This document shows, piece after piece, positions 52,781-61,349 of a DNA stretch of 64,000 bases; the stretch's first letter is position 1; each line of letters opens with the position of its first letter. The stretch is taken from assembly GCA_902795215.1 (NCBI GenBank), contig CADBKG010000003.1:1-64000 (forward strand), in the 5' to 3' direction. A model generated the notes under the pieces. The model saw only the letters and a list, made by a program, of their open reading frames with translations, searched no databases and had not been told where the DNA came from. This DNA is from an uncultured Erysipelotrichaceae bacterium (GTDB lineage: Bacteria; Bacillota_I; Bacilli_A; RF39; UBA660). A program made the translations under genes and the position numbers.

Positions 52781-53368
52781 ATGAGAGACTATTATTTAGT
52801 ATGCAAAAAATATAATATAGACACATTTATTAAACATTTCTATATTAAAAATAATGAAATCATTATAAAATATGCTAACTTAAAAACTAGCATTATTCCA
52901 TATTCAAAAGAAAATCTTAAAAGAGTATTGGAAAAAATAAAAACACAAATCTATATATATGCTAAATACATTAATGATAAATTTTATTATGAACCTGGTC
53001 TTAAAAAAGCTGCTTTATCAACTATTCGCGGCATATTAATAGACGGAGTTGTTATTGGAAGTGGAATACTATCATTTCCAGTTGCTATGCCTATAGGAGC
53101 ATTATTTGCTAGTTATCATCTATATGAGAACTACTGTGAAGAAGACTTAGAGTTAAATCAGTATTTCATGCAAAACGAAAGTATAATTGCAAAGAAATTT
53201 ACTAAGAACTTTAATAATATTCTTACAACTCTATCTCCTAAAGCGCAAAAACACTTTACAGAGAAAATTAATAACATTCCAAGTGATATGGAATCTTATA
53301 TTGATATAAATGATTTATCATTTATAAAAGAAGAAGATATTAAAACAATATTAAAACTTGCAAAGTAA
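52781..53368 (+). CDS. hypothetical protein with central hydrophobic hairpin (pair member 2)
   Basis: 195 residues, starting one base after its neighbour's stop. Head YYLVCKKYNIDTFIKHF, a hydrophobic pair at about 80-112 (GILIDGVVIGSGILSFPVAMPIGALFASYHL), helical tail ending LSFIKEEDIKTILKLAK. The ending DLSFIKEEDIKTIL parallels DSFTKEDVKKLVK of the upstream protein. They may be diverged paralogues, perhaps acting together. Function unknown. Confidence 0.7.
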   Translation: MRDYYLVCKKYNIDTFIKHFYIKNNEIIIKYANLKTSIIPYSKENLKRVLEKIKTQIYIYAKYINDKFYYEPGLKKAALSTIRGILIDGVVIGSGILSFPVAMPIGALFASYHLYENYCEEDLELNQYFMQNESIIAKKFTKNFNNILTTLSPKAQKHFTEKINNIPSDMESYIDINDLSFIKEEDIKTILKLAK

Positions 53369-53393
53369 AAAAGTACTTAACGTACTTTTTTTA
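53367..53393 (+). terminator. intrinsic terminator after the hypothetical gene pair
   Basis: AAAAAAGTAC/GTACTTTTTT perfect stem around TTAAC. Confidence 0.85.
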
Positions 53394-53425
53394 TTACAAA
53401 ATTTTGTGAATTTCCTTTAAGTATA

Positions 53426-53454
53426 TTGAAACTACTTTTTATTTATGATTAAAT
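53426..53454 (+). promoter_or_regulatory. promoter of the hairpin-rich locus
   Basis: TTGAAA (53426-53431), 17-base spacer, TTAAAT (53449-53454), followed about 70 bases later by a strong ribosome binding site. Confidence 0.5.
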
Positions 53455-53525
53455 GAAGCTAAGAGATGTTAATCTAGTAGTGGGTGTGCCTCCAACTTTT
53501 ATATACTGAGGAAGGAGGTATAGAT

Positions 53526-53678
53526 ATGACGGTATATAAATATATAGAATCATATCTTCATTTGTTTAATGGCTTATTTAGCCATCACCTTACTAATATT
53601 AATAGTTATACTACTAATATTAGTACAAATCTCATCACAAAAGTGATGAATCAAAACAAATGCACCTACATAATGTAG
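53526..53678 (+). CDS. 50-aa ORF, degenerate type I toxin-like (MTVY start)
   Basis: Starts ATG 53526 after GGAAGGAGGTATAGAT, one of the best ribosome binding sites in the window. The product begins MTVYKYIESYLHLFNG, like the MTVYE/MSTYE start of TxpA/holin-like toxins, but the rest (TNINSYTTNISTNLITK) is polar, with no membrane helix. The stop lies in the right arm of the last palindrome. It may be a decayed toxin gene or a leader peptide. Confidence 0.4.
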   Translation: MTVYKYIESYLHLFNGLFSHHLTNINSYTTNISTNLITKVMNQNKCTYIM

Positions 53679-53701
53679 GTGCAACCAAAAAACTTTTATA
53701 A

Positions 53702-53732
53702 GGTGCATCTAAACTAGAATGCATCTCTTTTT
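53702..53732 (+). terminator. terminator of the hairpin-rich transcript
   Basis: GGTGCAT (53702-53708) pairs with ATGCATC (53719-53725, one G-T pair), followed by TCTTTTTAT. From here to sufU at 53828 nothing is seen but A/T-rich sequence. Confidence 0.65.
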
Positions 53733-53827
53733 ATATATATATTATATACATAAAATACTTAAAAATTCAAGGTTTTTAAAAATATTCATAAAATTTTGTA
53801 ATTACACGAAATGAGAAAAGCACATTA

Positions 53828-54259
53828 TTAGTGCTCTTCTTCATATTTTTTAATTGCATTTAATATTCCTTTATATGGAAGTGTGGCACATGTAGTGCGG
53901 TTCGCCTGTTTATATATTTCTGAAAAAGCTAAAGCTTCATTTAAAAGATCTTCATCATATGGTCTTTCTTCTATCATGTTATAGAAGTTTTCAATAAATT
54001 TTTTAGCTTCTTCTAGCGTTTTACCAATTAATTCTTTTGTCATAATAGATGTAGATGCAGTTGATATTGCACATGCTTCTCCATCAAATTTAATATCCTT
54101 AATAATATTATCTTTAACATCTAAAAATAAATCGATATTATCTATGCAAGATGAATTATTAGTATTAACATATATATAATCTTTATCTTCTACTCTTCCT
54201 TTATTTTCAGGATTAGAATAATTATCTAAGATTACTTCTCTTCTTAAATTGTCATCCAT
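53828..54259 (-). CDS. sufU: Fe-S cluster scaffold/sulfur-transfer protein SufU
   Basis: 143 residues. IscU-like fold with NNSSCIDNIDLFLDV (first Cys, Asp), FDGEACAISTASTSIM (second Cys) and RTTCATLPYKGILNAI (third Cys), the SufU set. SufU takes sulfur from SufS and binds zinc in Bacillus. The first motif reads SSCID instead of the usual NPTCGD. Last gene of the suf operon; sufB, which follows sufU in Bacillus, is absent. Confidence 0.93.
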   Translation of the reverse strand: MDDNLRREVILDNYSNPENKGRVEDKDYIYVNTNNSSCIDNIDLFLDVKDNIIKDIKFDGEACAISTASTSIMTKELIGKTLEEAKKFIENFYNMIEERPYDEDLLNEALAFSEIYKQANRTTCATLPYKGILNAIKKYEEEH

Positions 54260-55459
54260 TTATATCATTTCCTTTAATATTTTGTCTTTATCAGATAGAA
54301 GTTCTACAAGAGAATCTATTTCTTCCTTTGTATTATAGAAATAAAGTGATACTCTTACTGTATTTTTAACTCCTATATCTTTTTTTAGTATTTTAGCGCA
54401 ATGATTGCCTGCACGTACGCATATATTATATTTATCTAAAAAGACTGCTACATCTTGAGAGAATATTCCATCTACATTAAATGCAAGTACTCCGCTTTCC
54501 GCTTCTGGATTAATAATATCAATATGTTTTATTTTAGATAATTTTTCTATTAAATATCTTTTAAGCTCTATTTCTTTTAGATAAATATTATCCATTCCTA
54601 CTTTATTTAAATAATCTATAGCTGCACCTAGACCAATGACACCTGCAATATTAGGGGTGCCTGCTTCTAATCTTTGAGGAAGTTCTTTTAAATATACTTT
54701 TGTTTCATCATCAAATGACTCATTCATTCCTCCGCCATAATTTATAGGATCAAGTTTTTCGAGAAGCTCTTCTTTACCATATAAAACACCTACCCCAGTT
54801 GGGCCACACATTTTATGCCCTGAAAAAGCCATAAAATCAATATCTAAATCTTGTACATCTGTTTTTGAATGTGGTACTGTTTGAGCTCCATCAAGAACTA
54901 CAAATATATTTCTTTCATGTGCAAGCTTAGTTATTTCTTTTATAGGTCTTACATCCCCAACTACATTTGTAATACCCGCAAGGGCAATAACTTTTGTATT
55001 AGGAGTTATACTATTTAATACATTTTTAACTGTTACATGAAGTGAATCATCTAAGTTTATATAATTAATCTTTATTTTGTTTGTATCTGCAAGTCTAAAC
55101 CAAGGTAAGATATTTGAAGCATGCTCCGAATTAGTAATTAAAACTTCATCTCCTGCTTCTAAGTATTTTTCAAAAAAACCTCTGGCTATCATATTTAAAC
55201 TTTCAGTTGCGCCACTAGTAAAAATAATTTCTTCACGTTTTTTGGCATTAATAAAATCTTTTACTTTATCTCTAACACCTTCATATGCCATATCTACTTT
55301 TAAACTGATATTGTAATCTCCTCTATGCGCATTAGCAGAATAATTTTCATAATAATCATCCATAGCTTTAATTACAGAGTATGGCTTAAAAGTAGTTGCG
55401 CCATTATCAAAATAAATTAAATCTTTTTTAAGCATGGGAAAATCTTGTTTAAAATCCAT
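54260..55459 (-). CDS. sufS: cysteine desulfurase SufS
   Basis: 399 residues. PLP enzyme: IYFDNGATTFKP, FTSGATESLNMIA, FVVLDGAQTVPH, and the PLP lysine in FSGHKMCGPTGVGVLYG; catalytic Cys in VRAGNHCAKIL. Converts cysteine to alanine and passes persulfide to SufU. Adjacent to sufU (1-base spacing). Normal length. Confidence 0.96.
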   Translation of the reverse strand: MDFKQDFPMLKKDLIYFDNGATTFKPYSVIKAMDDYYENYSANAHRGDYNISLKVDMAYEGVRDKVKDFINAKKREEIIFTSGATESLNMIARGFFEKYLEAGDEVLITNSEHASNILPWFRLADTNKIKINYINLDDSLHVTVKNVLNSITPNTKVIALAGITNVVGDVRPIKEITKLAHERNIFVVLDGAQTVPHSKTDVQDLDIDFMAFSGHKMCGPTGVGVLYGKEELLEKLDPINYGGGMNESFDDETKVYLKELPQRLEAGTPNIAGVIGLGAAIDYLNKVGMDNIYLKEIELKRYLIEKLSKIKHIDIINPEAESGVLAFNVDGIFSQDVAVFLDKYNICVRAGNHCAKILKKDIGVKNTVRVSLYFYNTKEEIDSLVELLSDKDKILKEMI

Positions 55460-55472
55460 AATCCCACCTCCT

Positions 55473-56120
55473 TTATAAAATCTCTTTTATTTTTCCTTTA
55501 AAGTCTTCATCAAATATCGAAAGTATAAAACTATCTTCTAAAAGTTTATTTGCTTTTTCATTTGATATTCCTTTACTTTCTAAATATAGTAAATCATCAT
55601 CTGATATTTTGCATATAGCTGCGCCGTGATTAGCTTCTACATTGCAAGAATCAACTAGTAAATTAGGAATAATTACTATATTTCCCGTACCTTTATTAAT
55701 AACTTTTGCATATTCATTAAGTATATTATCTTTTGAATCTTTATCTATTTTACCATCCATTTTTATTTTAACATCATTATTACCTTCATTTATTCCTCTA
55801 ACATATACATTAGAGATAGCATTATTACTTAAAAGATTAGTATTTATATTCAAATTATATACTCCATCAGTAATAAATGAGCATGCTAAAATAAGTTTTG
55901 AATTTTCATTTAAGGAAACATTTATATCTACATTTTTGTTTTTACATTTATTAAATAAATTAAGTACTAATATAGCGCCTTTATTTATAGTAATATCTAA
56001 ATCTAAATCTTTTTCATAATTTATGCTATTAATTATTGCTTTACCATCAATAGTTAATTTGCTTTTGATATCAAGACTTTTAAAAGAACTTAATTCATCA
56101 GCTAGTAATATATTATTCAT
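55473..56120 (-). CDS. sufD: shortened SufB/SufD family protein
   Basis: About 215 residues, half the usual SufD (about 430). Only the beta-helix and C-terminal part are present: VEANHGAAICKISDDDLLYLESKGI (core motif, H and G) and KANKLLEDSFILSIF. Its start (MNNILLADELSS) overlaps sufC by 8 bases, so translation is coupled, not a frameshift remnant. In the SufBCD complex SufD binds SufC and SufB. With no second SufB/D in the operon this short protein might work as a homodimer with SufC. Confidence 0.85.
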   Translation of the reverse strand: MNNILLADELSSFKSLDIKSKLTIDGKAIINSINYEKDLDLDITINKGAILVLNLFNKCKNKNVDINVSLNENSKLILACSFITDGVYNLNINTNLLSNNAISNVYVRGINEGNNDVKIKMDGKIDKDSKDNILNEYAKVINKGTGNIVIIPNLLVDSCNVEANHGAAICKISDDDLLYLESKGISNEKANKLLEDSFILSIFDEDFKGKIKEIL

Positions 56121-56868
56121 TTTCTTCACCAGCACTTATATTAAATGCCCCAGAAAATCCTTCTTTTTCTATTTTTTTAGCTAAGTCATAATTTCCAGAC
56201 ACAGCTATTTTACCATCATTAATAATATGTACTTTATCTGGTTTTAAACCTTCTAATATATTTAAATGATGTGTAATAATTATAATAGAACAATTATTTT
56301 CTTTTTTATATTCTTTAATAGTTTTAGTAATTGATTTTAAACTGTCTATGTCAAGGCCAGAATCAAGTTCATCTAGCATAATTAGTTTTGGTTTTAACAT
56401 ATATAAATGAAGCATTTCATTTTTCTTTCTTTCTCCACCAGACATTCTTTCATTTATACCACGATGTAAAAATTCTTTAGGTAAATCTATTTTTTTAATA
56501 ACTTCGTTTATTTCTTTATTAAATTCAAAAATAGATTTATGCATTCCTCTTTCATTTAATGCTAGTCTTAGCATTTCTGCATTAGTTACTCCCGGTATTT
56601 CTAGTGGATTTTGAAATAACATAAATATACCTTTTTTGGCGATTTCTGAAACTGGTAAATCAGTTATATTTTCACCATCATATATTATTTTTCCTTTAAC
56701 ATCATAATTGATTCTATCTCCAAGTATAGTTTTACATAAAGTGCTTTTTCCAGTTCCATTTTGGCCCATTATTACATGCACTTCGTTATCATTTATTTCT
56801 AGATTTAAATCTTTTAAAATTTCCTTTTTATCTTTTGAGTTTACGGTTAAATTTTTAATTTGAAGCAT
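56113..56868 (-). CDS. sufC: Fe-S assembly ATPase SufC
   Basis: 251 residues. ABC ATPase: Walker A GQNGTGKSTL, QNPLEIPGVT, signature RMSGGERKKNEMLHL, Walker B LIMLDELDSGLD and H-loop ITHH. The MSGGE-KK-E signature identifies SufC. Energises the SufBCD scaffold. First suf gene; the operon order is C-D-S-U. Confidence 0.96.
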   Translation of the reverse strand: MLQIKNLTVNSKDKKEILKDLNLEINDNEVHVIMGQNGTGKSTLCKTILGDRINYDVKGKIIYDGENITDLPVSEIAKKGIFMLFQNPLEIPGVTNAEMLRLALNERGMHKSIFEFNKEINEVIKKIDLPKEFLHRGINERMSGGERKKNEMLHLYMLKPKLIMLDELDSGLDIDSLKSITKTIKEYKKENNCSIIIITHHLNILEGLKPDKVHIINDGKIAVSGNYDLAKKIEKEGFSGAFNISAGEENE

Positions 56869-56870
56869 TA

Positions 56871-57386
56871 TTATGCCCCCTTATTTAAAAGATAATCAAC
56901 TATACTTAATACAGAATATATAATTAATATTAAACCTATTGTAGAAAATACTAGATTATCTACAAATATCATATATATACCAACTAATATTAGAATAAAA
57001 CCAATTATTAAACTAATTATACTTCCTTTAGTAGCTTTCATTGTATTCGCACCACTAGCTATTATTGACAAACCACTAAGTAAAATCCAAATACCCATTA
57101 CTAGTCTAACAAGTAATTCAAAAGCACTATTAAATATTATAAATATAAGACCAATTAATATCATAACTATATTAAAATATTGATCCGTGCTTGTACTAGT
57201 ACTTGATTTAGAATCAAAAATTGCTTTTGATATACCAAGAAACAAAAATACACCACCGATTATATATGATAAAGCTTTAGTCATACCACTTGGATTAGTA
57301 AACAATAATATTCCAAGTATTAATAATACTATACTTGTTATAAGTGTATTGGTAGTTTTATAACTTTTTATTTTAATAACTTTCAT
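56871..57386 (-). CDS. DUF308 family membrane protein (HdeD-like)
   Basis: 171 residues from ATG 57386 (AAGAAGTGATTTT). Six short helices in pairs, each with an internal pattern like LILGILLFTNPSG, GLIFIIFNSAFELLVRLVMG and ILVGIYMIFVDNLVF, the DUF308 threefold repeat. HdeD relates to acid stress; here unknown. Between rpe and sufC with tiny gaps. Confidence 0.8.
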   Translation of the reverse strand: MKVIKIKSYKTTNTLITSIVLLILGILLFTNPSGMTKALSYIIGGVFLFLGISKAIFDSKSSTSTSTDQYFNIVMILIGLIFIIFNSAFELLVRLVMGIWILLSGLSIIASGANTMKATKGSIISLIIGFILILVGIYMIFVDNLVFSTIGLILIIYSVLSIVDYLLNKGA

Positions 57387-57420
57387 AAAATCACTTCTTT
57401 CCCATGTATTATATCGCACT

Positions 57421-58059
57421 TTATTTGTTTTTTAAAGATATAAGTTCATCAACTTTTTCATTATAATTATCACTTTTGCATATATAAGAACCAACTGTAA
57501 TTATATCTACATCTTTTAGTTTAGAAAAATTTGTATTATTAACACCACCATCAATTCCAATTAAGAATTTAAGGTTTCTTTTTTCTCTTATATTTTTTAG
57601 CGTTTCGACTTTTTCGAGCGAATTTTCCATAAATTCTTGTCCACCCATACCAGGTTCAACACTCATAACTAGAACTTCATCTAACTTTTCTAAATATGGT
57701 GATATTTCTGTAATATCAGTATCAGGTTTAATTGCAAGTCCGCATCTTATATTAAAGCTTTTAATATAATCGAGTAGTGAATCTATATTATCATCTATTT
57801 CTACTTGAAAGATAATCATATCTACATTTTTTAAACTAGAATAATATGTTATATATTTAAAAGGATCATCAACCATAAAGTGGACATTTAATGGTTTAAA
57901 AGTATTATTTAGATGCTTGAAAGGATCAACAATATTAGGTACAAATTTACCATCCATTACATCTATATGAAAATACTCTGCTTTTGTATCATTTACTCTT
58001 TTAATAGTTTCATCTAAGTCGTAATTACTAGACAATATTGATACTGCTATATCCATCAT
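57421..58059 (-). CDS. rpe: ribulose-phosphate 3-epimerase
   Basis: 212 residues. TIM barrel with SILSSNYDL, HIDVMDGKFVPNI, HFMVDDP, CGLAIKPDTD, SVEPGMGGQEFM and GIDGGVNNTN. Interconverts ribulose- and xylulose-5-phosphate. Two ATG codons in tandem at the start, GAGGTGAATT before them. Overlaps rsgA by 4 bases. The rsgA-rpe order is conserved in Firmicutes. Confidence 0.96.
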   Translation of the reverse strand: MMDIAVSILSSNYDLDETIKRVNDTKAEYFHIDVMDGKFVPNIVDPFKHLNNTFKPLNVHFMVDDPFKYITYYSSLKNVDMIIFQVEIDDNIDSLLDYIKSFNIRCGLAIKPDTDITEISPYLEKLDEVLVMSVEPGMGGQEFMENSLEKVETLKNIREKRNLKFLIGIDGGVNNTNFSKLKDVDIITVGSYICKSDNYNEKVDELISLKNK

Positions 58060-58883
58060 AATTCACCTCTAAACTTTATATAATTATCATATCTTGATTT
58101 TAGTATTTGTTTATTTTCTACTGCTTTTTTTACATTACATCCATCTTCTTTATCATGGTTACAATCTTTATATTTGCAAGTAAACTCTTTGAATTCTATA
58201 AAATAATTCTTTAACTCATTTTTATCAGTATTTATATCTAGACTACTAAAACCAGGAGTATCTACAAAGAATACATCCTTTACTTTATGTATTTCTGTAT
58301 GACGAGTAGTATGTTTACCTCTTCCAAGAGCCTCGCTTATTTCATCTGTTTTTAAATTTAAATCTCCAAGTTTATTAATTAAACTAGATTTACCAGCCCC
58401 TGTTTGACCAGTTAGAACAACTATTTTTTCTTTTAAATATTCAAGAAGCTTTTTTGTCTCTGTATTTTTAAATACTTTAATTCCTATTCTTTCATAATAA
58501 CTAAATATTTTATCTATATCATCAAGTTCTTCCTGATTTAATAAATCACACTTAGTTAAGCATATTACAGGCGTTATATCATTTTTTGTTATAACAGCAA
58601 TTTGTTTATCTAGAAGTGAAAGAGATAAATTTGGTTTTCTAACACTAGTAACTATTAAAGCAACATCAACATTTGATACATTTGGTCTATCAAGGATATT
58701 TTTTCTAGGTAATATTTCTTTAATTAGGTTTTGTTTATAGTCAAAAACGACAAAATCCCCAACTAGAGGAGTTGTTTTGTCGTTTCTAAATTTACCACGT
58801 GCTCTACATTCATATGTTTCATTTTCACTTTGCACGGTATATAAGTTACTTATAATTTTAATTATTGTTCCATTTTTATCCAT
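58056..58883 (-). CDS. rsgA: ribosome biogenesis GTPase RsgA
   Basis: 275 residues from ATG 58883 (AGGGGAATCTA). OB-fold head (KIISNLYTVQSENETYECRARG), circularly permuted GTPase: TKCDLLNQ (G4) before GQTGAGKSSL (G1) and FVDTPGFSSLD (G3), and a C-terminal zinc finger (CKYKDCNHDKEDGCNV). It assists 30S maturation. It overlaps prkC by 8 bases. Confidence 0.96.
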   Translation of the reverse strand: MDKNGTIIKIISNLYTVQSENETYECRARGKFRNDKTTPLVGDFVVFDYKQNLIKEILPRKNILDRPNVSNVDVALIVTSVRKPNLSLSLLDKQIAVITKNDITPVICLTKCDLLNQEELDDIDKIFSYYERIGIKVFKNTETKKLLEYLKEKIVVLTGQTGAGKSSLINKLGDLNLKTDEISEALGRGKHTTRHTEIHKVKDVFFVDTPGFSSLDINTDKNELKNYFIEFKEFTCKYKDCNHDKEDGCNVKKAVENKQILKSRYDNYIKFRGEL

Positions 58884-60609
58884 TAGATTCCCCTGTATTA
58901 TTTGTTTCTGGAGCAATTGCAACAGTTATTGTAAGTGTTGCACCACTTTGTATTTTTGTGTTTTTAGGTCTTGACTGAGCAATAATTGTTCCAGGTTCTT
59001 CAGTTGTTGTTTCTTGCATTTTTTGTTTTAGTTGTAAGTTATATTTTTTAGCAAATTCTTCTATATCTTGATATGTATAATCTCCAGTTGTAAAGTCTGG
59101 ATATAATGAATCAATATCTGGAACGTATAGTGTTACAGTATCTCCTTCTTTAACTTTTTCTTTAGGTGCAGGTGCTTGACTAATTATCTCATCTGCATCG
59201 TAATCGACTGGATTTTCTACTTCTTTCTTTTCAATCAATACTTTTAATCCATAATCATTTTCAAGTTTATCTTGAACATTTTTATAGTCTCTACCTGTAT
59301 AATCTTCAAGTGTTATCATGCTTGTTCCCGTTGAAACATATATAGTTACTTCTGTTCCTTCTTTTACAGTTCTTCCTGCTGCAGGATCAGTTTTAACTAC
59401 TTTACCAGCTTTAATATCATCGCTTGCTATTTCTTTTAACTTAGAATTAATTTTTAATCCTTTATCAAGCAGTTTTTCTTCTGCTTTTAATTCATCAAGT
59501 CCTGATACATCCGGAACTACAGTGTTAGACACTGATGTTATTTTAGGAAGAATAACTACAAGTGCTGTTACTAAAACAACAATACCTGTAAATATTGAAC
59601 CAAGTATGAGTAAAAGTTTATTTTCTTTTTTCATTTCATCTGCATCAACTGCTTTTGATTTAACTACTTCTTCCTCTTCTTCATCAGGTTTAACGTTTTT
59701 AACGCTTTCTTTTAATTTTTTAGCAGTTTTATCACTTTCTTCAAATTCTTTATATTCGTATTCTATTATAGGTTCATCCGCGCGTTTATCATCCATTGCT
59801 GTACTTATGTCGTTAAGCATTTCTCTAGCATCGGCGTATCTATTTTTTGGATTTTTTGCAGTTGATCTTTTTAATATATTAACTATTGAATTTGGAACAT
59901 TTGGTAATTTTTTAGTAATATCAGGTAGTGGTTCTTTTAATTGTTTCAATGCTATTTCTACTGCGTTTTCTCCCCTAAATGGTAATTCTCCTGTAAGTAA
60001 TTCATACATAAGTATTCCCATAGAATATATATCACTTTGCATTGTAGATCCTTTACCACTTGCTTGTTCTGGTGGTAAATAATGTACTGAACCCATAACT
60101 GAATTTGTTTGAGTAAGCTGTGTTGAATTTAATGCCATTGCTATACCAAAATCAGTAATTTTAACAAGTCCAGAATCAAGTATCATTATATTTTGAGGTT
60201 TAATATCTCTATGAATTATATATGAATCATGAGCAACTGCCATACCTTCACATATTTGACTCATTATATCCACAACTTCTGAAAGAGTTAATTTTCCACG
60301 TTTTTTTATTAATTCTTTTAGATGTTTACCTTCGATATATTCCATTACAATATAATAGTTTCCGTTATCTTCACCAACATCGTACACTTCAACTATATTT
60401 GGATGAGATAAACTAGATGCTGACAAAGCTTCTCTTTGAAAACGTCTAACGAATTTCTCGTCTGTTGCAAGATCTCCACGTAAGATTTTTACAGCGACAT
60501 TTCTATCTAAAATTGTATCGTAAGCAAGATAAACATTAGCCATACCACCTTCACCAATAGATTTAATAATCTGATAACGCTCGTTTATCTTTTGTCCTTT
60601 CATTATCAT
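58876..60609 (-). CDS. prkC: PASTA-domain serine/threonine kinase PrkC
   Basis: 577 residues. Kinase domain (1-270): GEGGMANVYLAYD, VAVKILR, IIHRDIKPQNIMI, ITDFGIA and APE-like LPPEQASG. Then a charged juxtamembrane part, one helix (about 332-354, LLLILGSIFTGIVVLV) and three extracellular PASTA repeats that bind peptidoglycan. It regulates cell wall synthesis, germination and, through IreB, antibiotic tolerance. PrpC is its phosphatase. An 8-base overlap with rsgA. Three PASTA repeats as in B. subtilis. Confidence 0.96.
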   Translation of the reverse strand: MIMKGQKINERYQIIKSIGEGGMANVYLAYDTILDRNVAVKILRGDLATDEKFVRRFQREALSASSLSHPNIVEVYDVGEDNGNYYIVMEYIEGKHLKELIKKRGKLTLSEVVDIMSQICEGMAVAHDSYIIHRDIKPQNIMILDSGLVKITDFGIAMALNSTQLTQTNSVMGSVHYLPPEQASGKGSTMQSDIYSMGILMYELLTGELPFRGENAVEIALKQLKEPLPDITKKLPNVPNSIVNILKRSTAKNPKNRYADAREMLNDISTAMDDKRADEPIIEYEYKEFEESDKTAKKLKESVKNVKPDEEEEEVVKSKAVDADEMKKENKLLLILGSIFTGIVVLVTALVVILPKITSVSNTVVPDVSGLDELKAEEKLLDKGLKINSKLKEIASDDIKAGKVVKTDPAAGRTVKEGTEVTIYVSTGTSMITLEDYTGRDYKNVQDKLENDYGLKVLIEKKEVENPVDYDADEIISQAPAPKEKVKEGDTVTLYVPDIDSLYPDFTTGDYTYQDIEEFAKKYNLQLKQKMQETTTEEPGTIIAQSRPKNTKIQSGATLTITVAIAPETNNTGESNG

Positions 60610-60611
60610 AC

Positions 60612-61349
60612 TTACTTCTCCTCCTTTAGTAAATAAGCTATTGATATGTTATCTGTACCCCCACGAGAATTGCTTTTTCTAACTAGCTTTTTAAGTTTTT
60701 CTTCTATAGATAAGTCTTCTTCATTTAAGACTGCTTCTATTTGTTTATCATTAAGCATATTTGTTAAACCATCACTAGCAAGGAATATTCCATCAACGCT
60801 AGTTTCAACATCAAATTCATCTGGTTCTATAGTTTCACTTGCACCAAGCGCTTTCATAAGAACGTTTTTCTTTGGATAGTTAACTGCTTCCTCTTCTGTA
60901 AGTTCACCAGCTTCTATTAAAACATTTATAAGCGAATGATCTTTTGTAACTTTATGTAATTTTTTATTCTTTATAACATATCCACTAGAATCTCCAATGT
61001 TTCCAAATATCAAAAATTCATCTGTTAGTATTGCTACTACAAGAGTTGTTCCCATTCCAAGTGCTTCTCTATTCTTGTTTGCATATTTTATGATTTCACT
61101 ATTAATTATAAGTATATTTTCTTTAAGCCAATCAACGGCATCTCTTTTATTTCCAATTGAAGATAATTTCTTAAATCTTTCACTTAGATGATCGACTGTT
61201 ATTTTACTAGCAACTTCACCCGCTCTATGTCCACCCATTCCATCGGCTACTATAAGCATATGTTCACCCATACCATTTTTAACAATATTTACATTATCTT
61301 CATTATGATCTCGCATCATTCCAGTATCGGTTATATAAAATGATTTCAT
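60612..61349 (-). CDS. prpC: PP2C-type serine/threonine phosphatase PrpC
   Basis: 245 residues from ATG 61349 (AGAGGTGGAAAA). PP2C motifs: TGMMRDHNEDN, IVADGMGGHRAGEVAS, GTTLVVAIL, IGDSSGYV, LASDGLTNM and GGTDNISIAYL. Dephosphorylates PrkC targets. Its start overlaps the rlmN stop (ATGA), and prkC follows 2 bases after its stop. Confidence 0.95.
   Translation of the reverse strand: MKSFYITDTGMMRDHNEDNVNIVKNGMGEHMLIVADGMGGHRAGEVASKITVDHLSERFKKLSSIGNKRDAVDWLKENILIINSEIIKYANKNREALGMGTTLVVAILTDEFLIFGNIGDSSGYVIKNKKLHKVTKDHSLINVLIEAGELTEEEAVNYPKKNVLMKALGASETIEPDEFDVETSVDGIFLASDGLTNMLNDKQIEAVLNEEDLSIEEKLKKLVRKSNSRGGTDNISIAYLLKEEK

Larger units (their letters stand above)
53461..53732 (+). ncRNA. 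hairpin-rich short transcript, type I toxin mRNA-like
   Basis: Between the promoter and a terminator lie: CCTCC at 53489-53493, able to pair with the Shine-Dalgarno GGAGG at 53514-53518; then hairpins at 53569-53585 (6 bp), 53591-53625 (perfect 11-bp arms), 53632-53649 (7 bp) and 53661-53683 (perfect 11-bp arms, 1-base centre). It ends in GGTGCAT/ATGCATC and a T-run. A short transcript with a sequestered ribosome binding site and small ORF resembles TxpA/BsrG-type toxin mRNAs. The ORF lacks a clear membrane helix, so this could also be a regulatory RNA. Confidence 0.5.

Noticed and set aside
55473-56120. sufD as a broken remnant
   Set aside because: Start has coupling overlap with sufC, frame is intact, and the retained domain is the SufC-binding part, so a real short protein is more likely.
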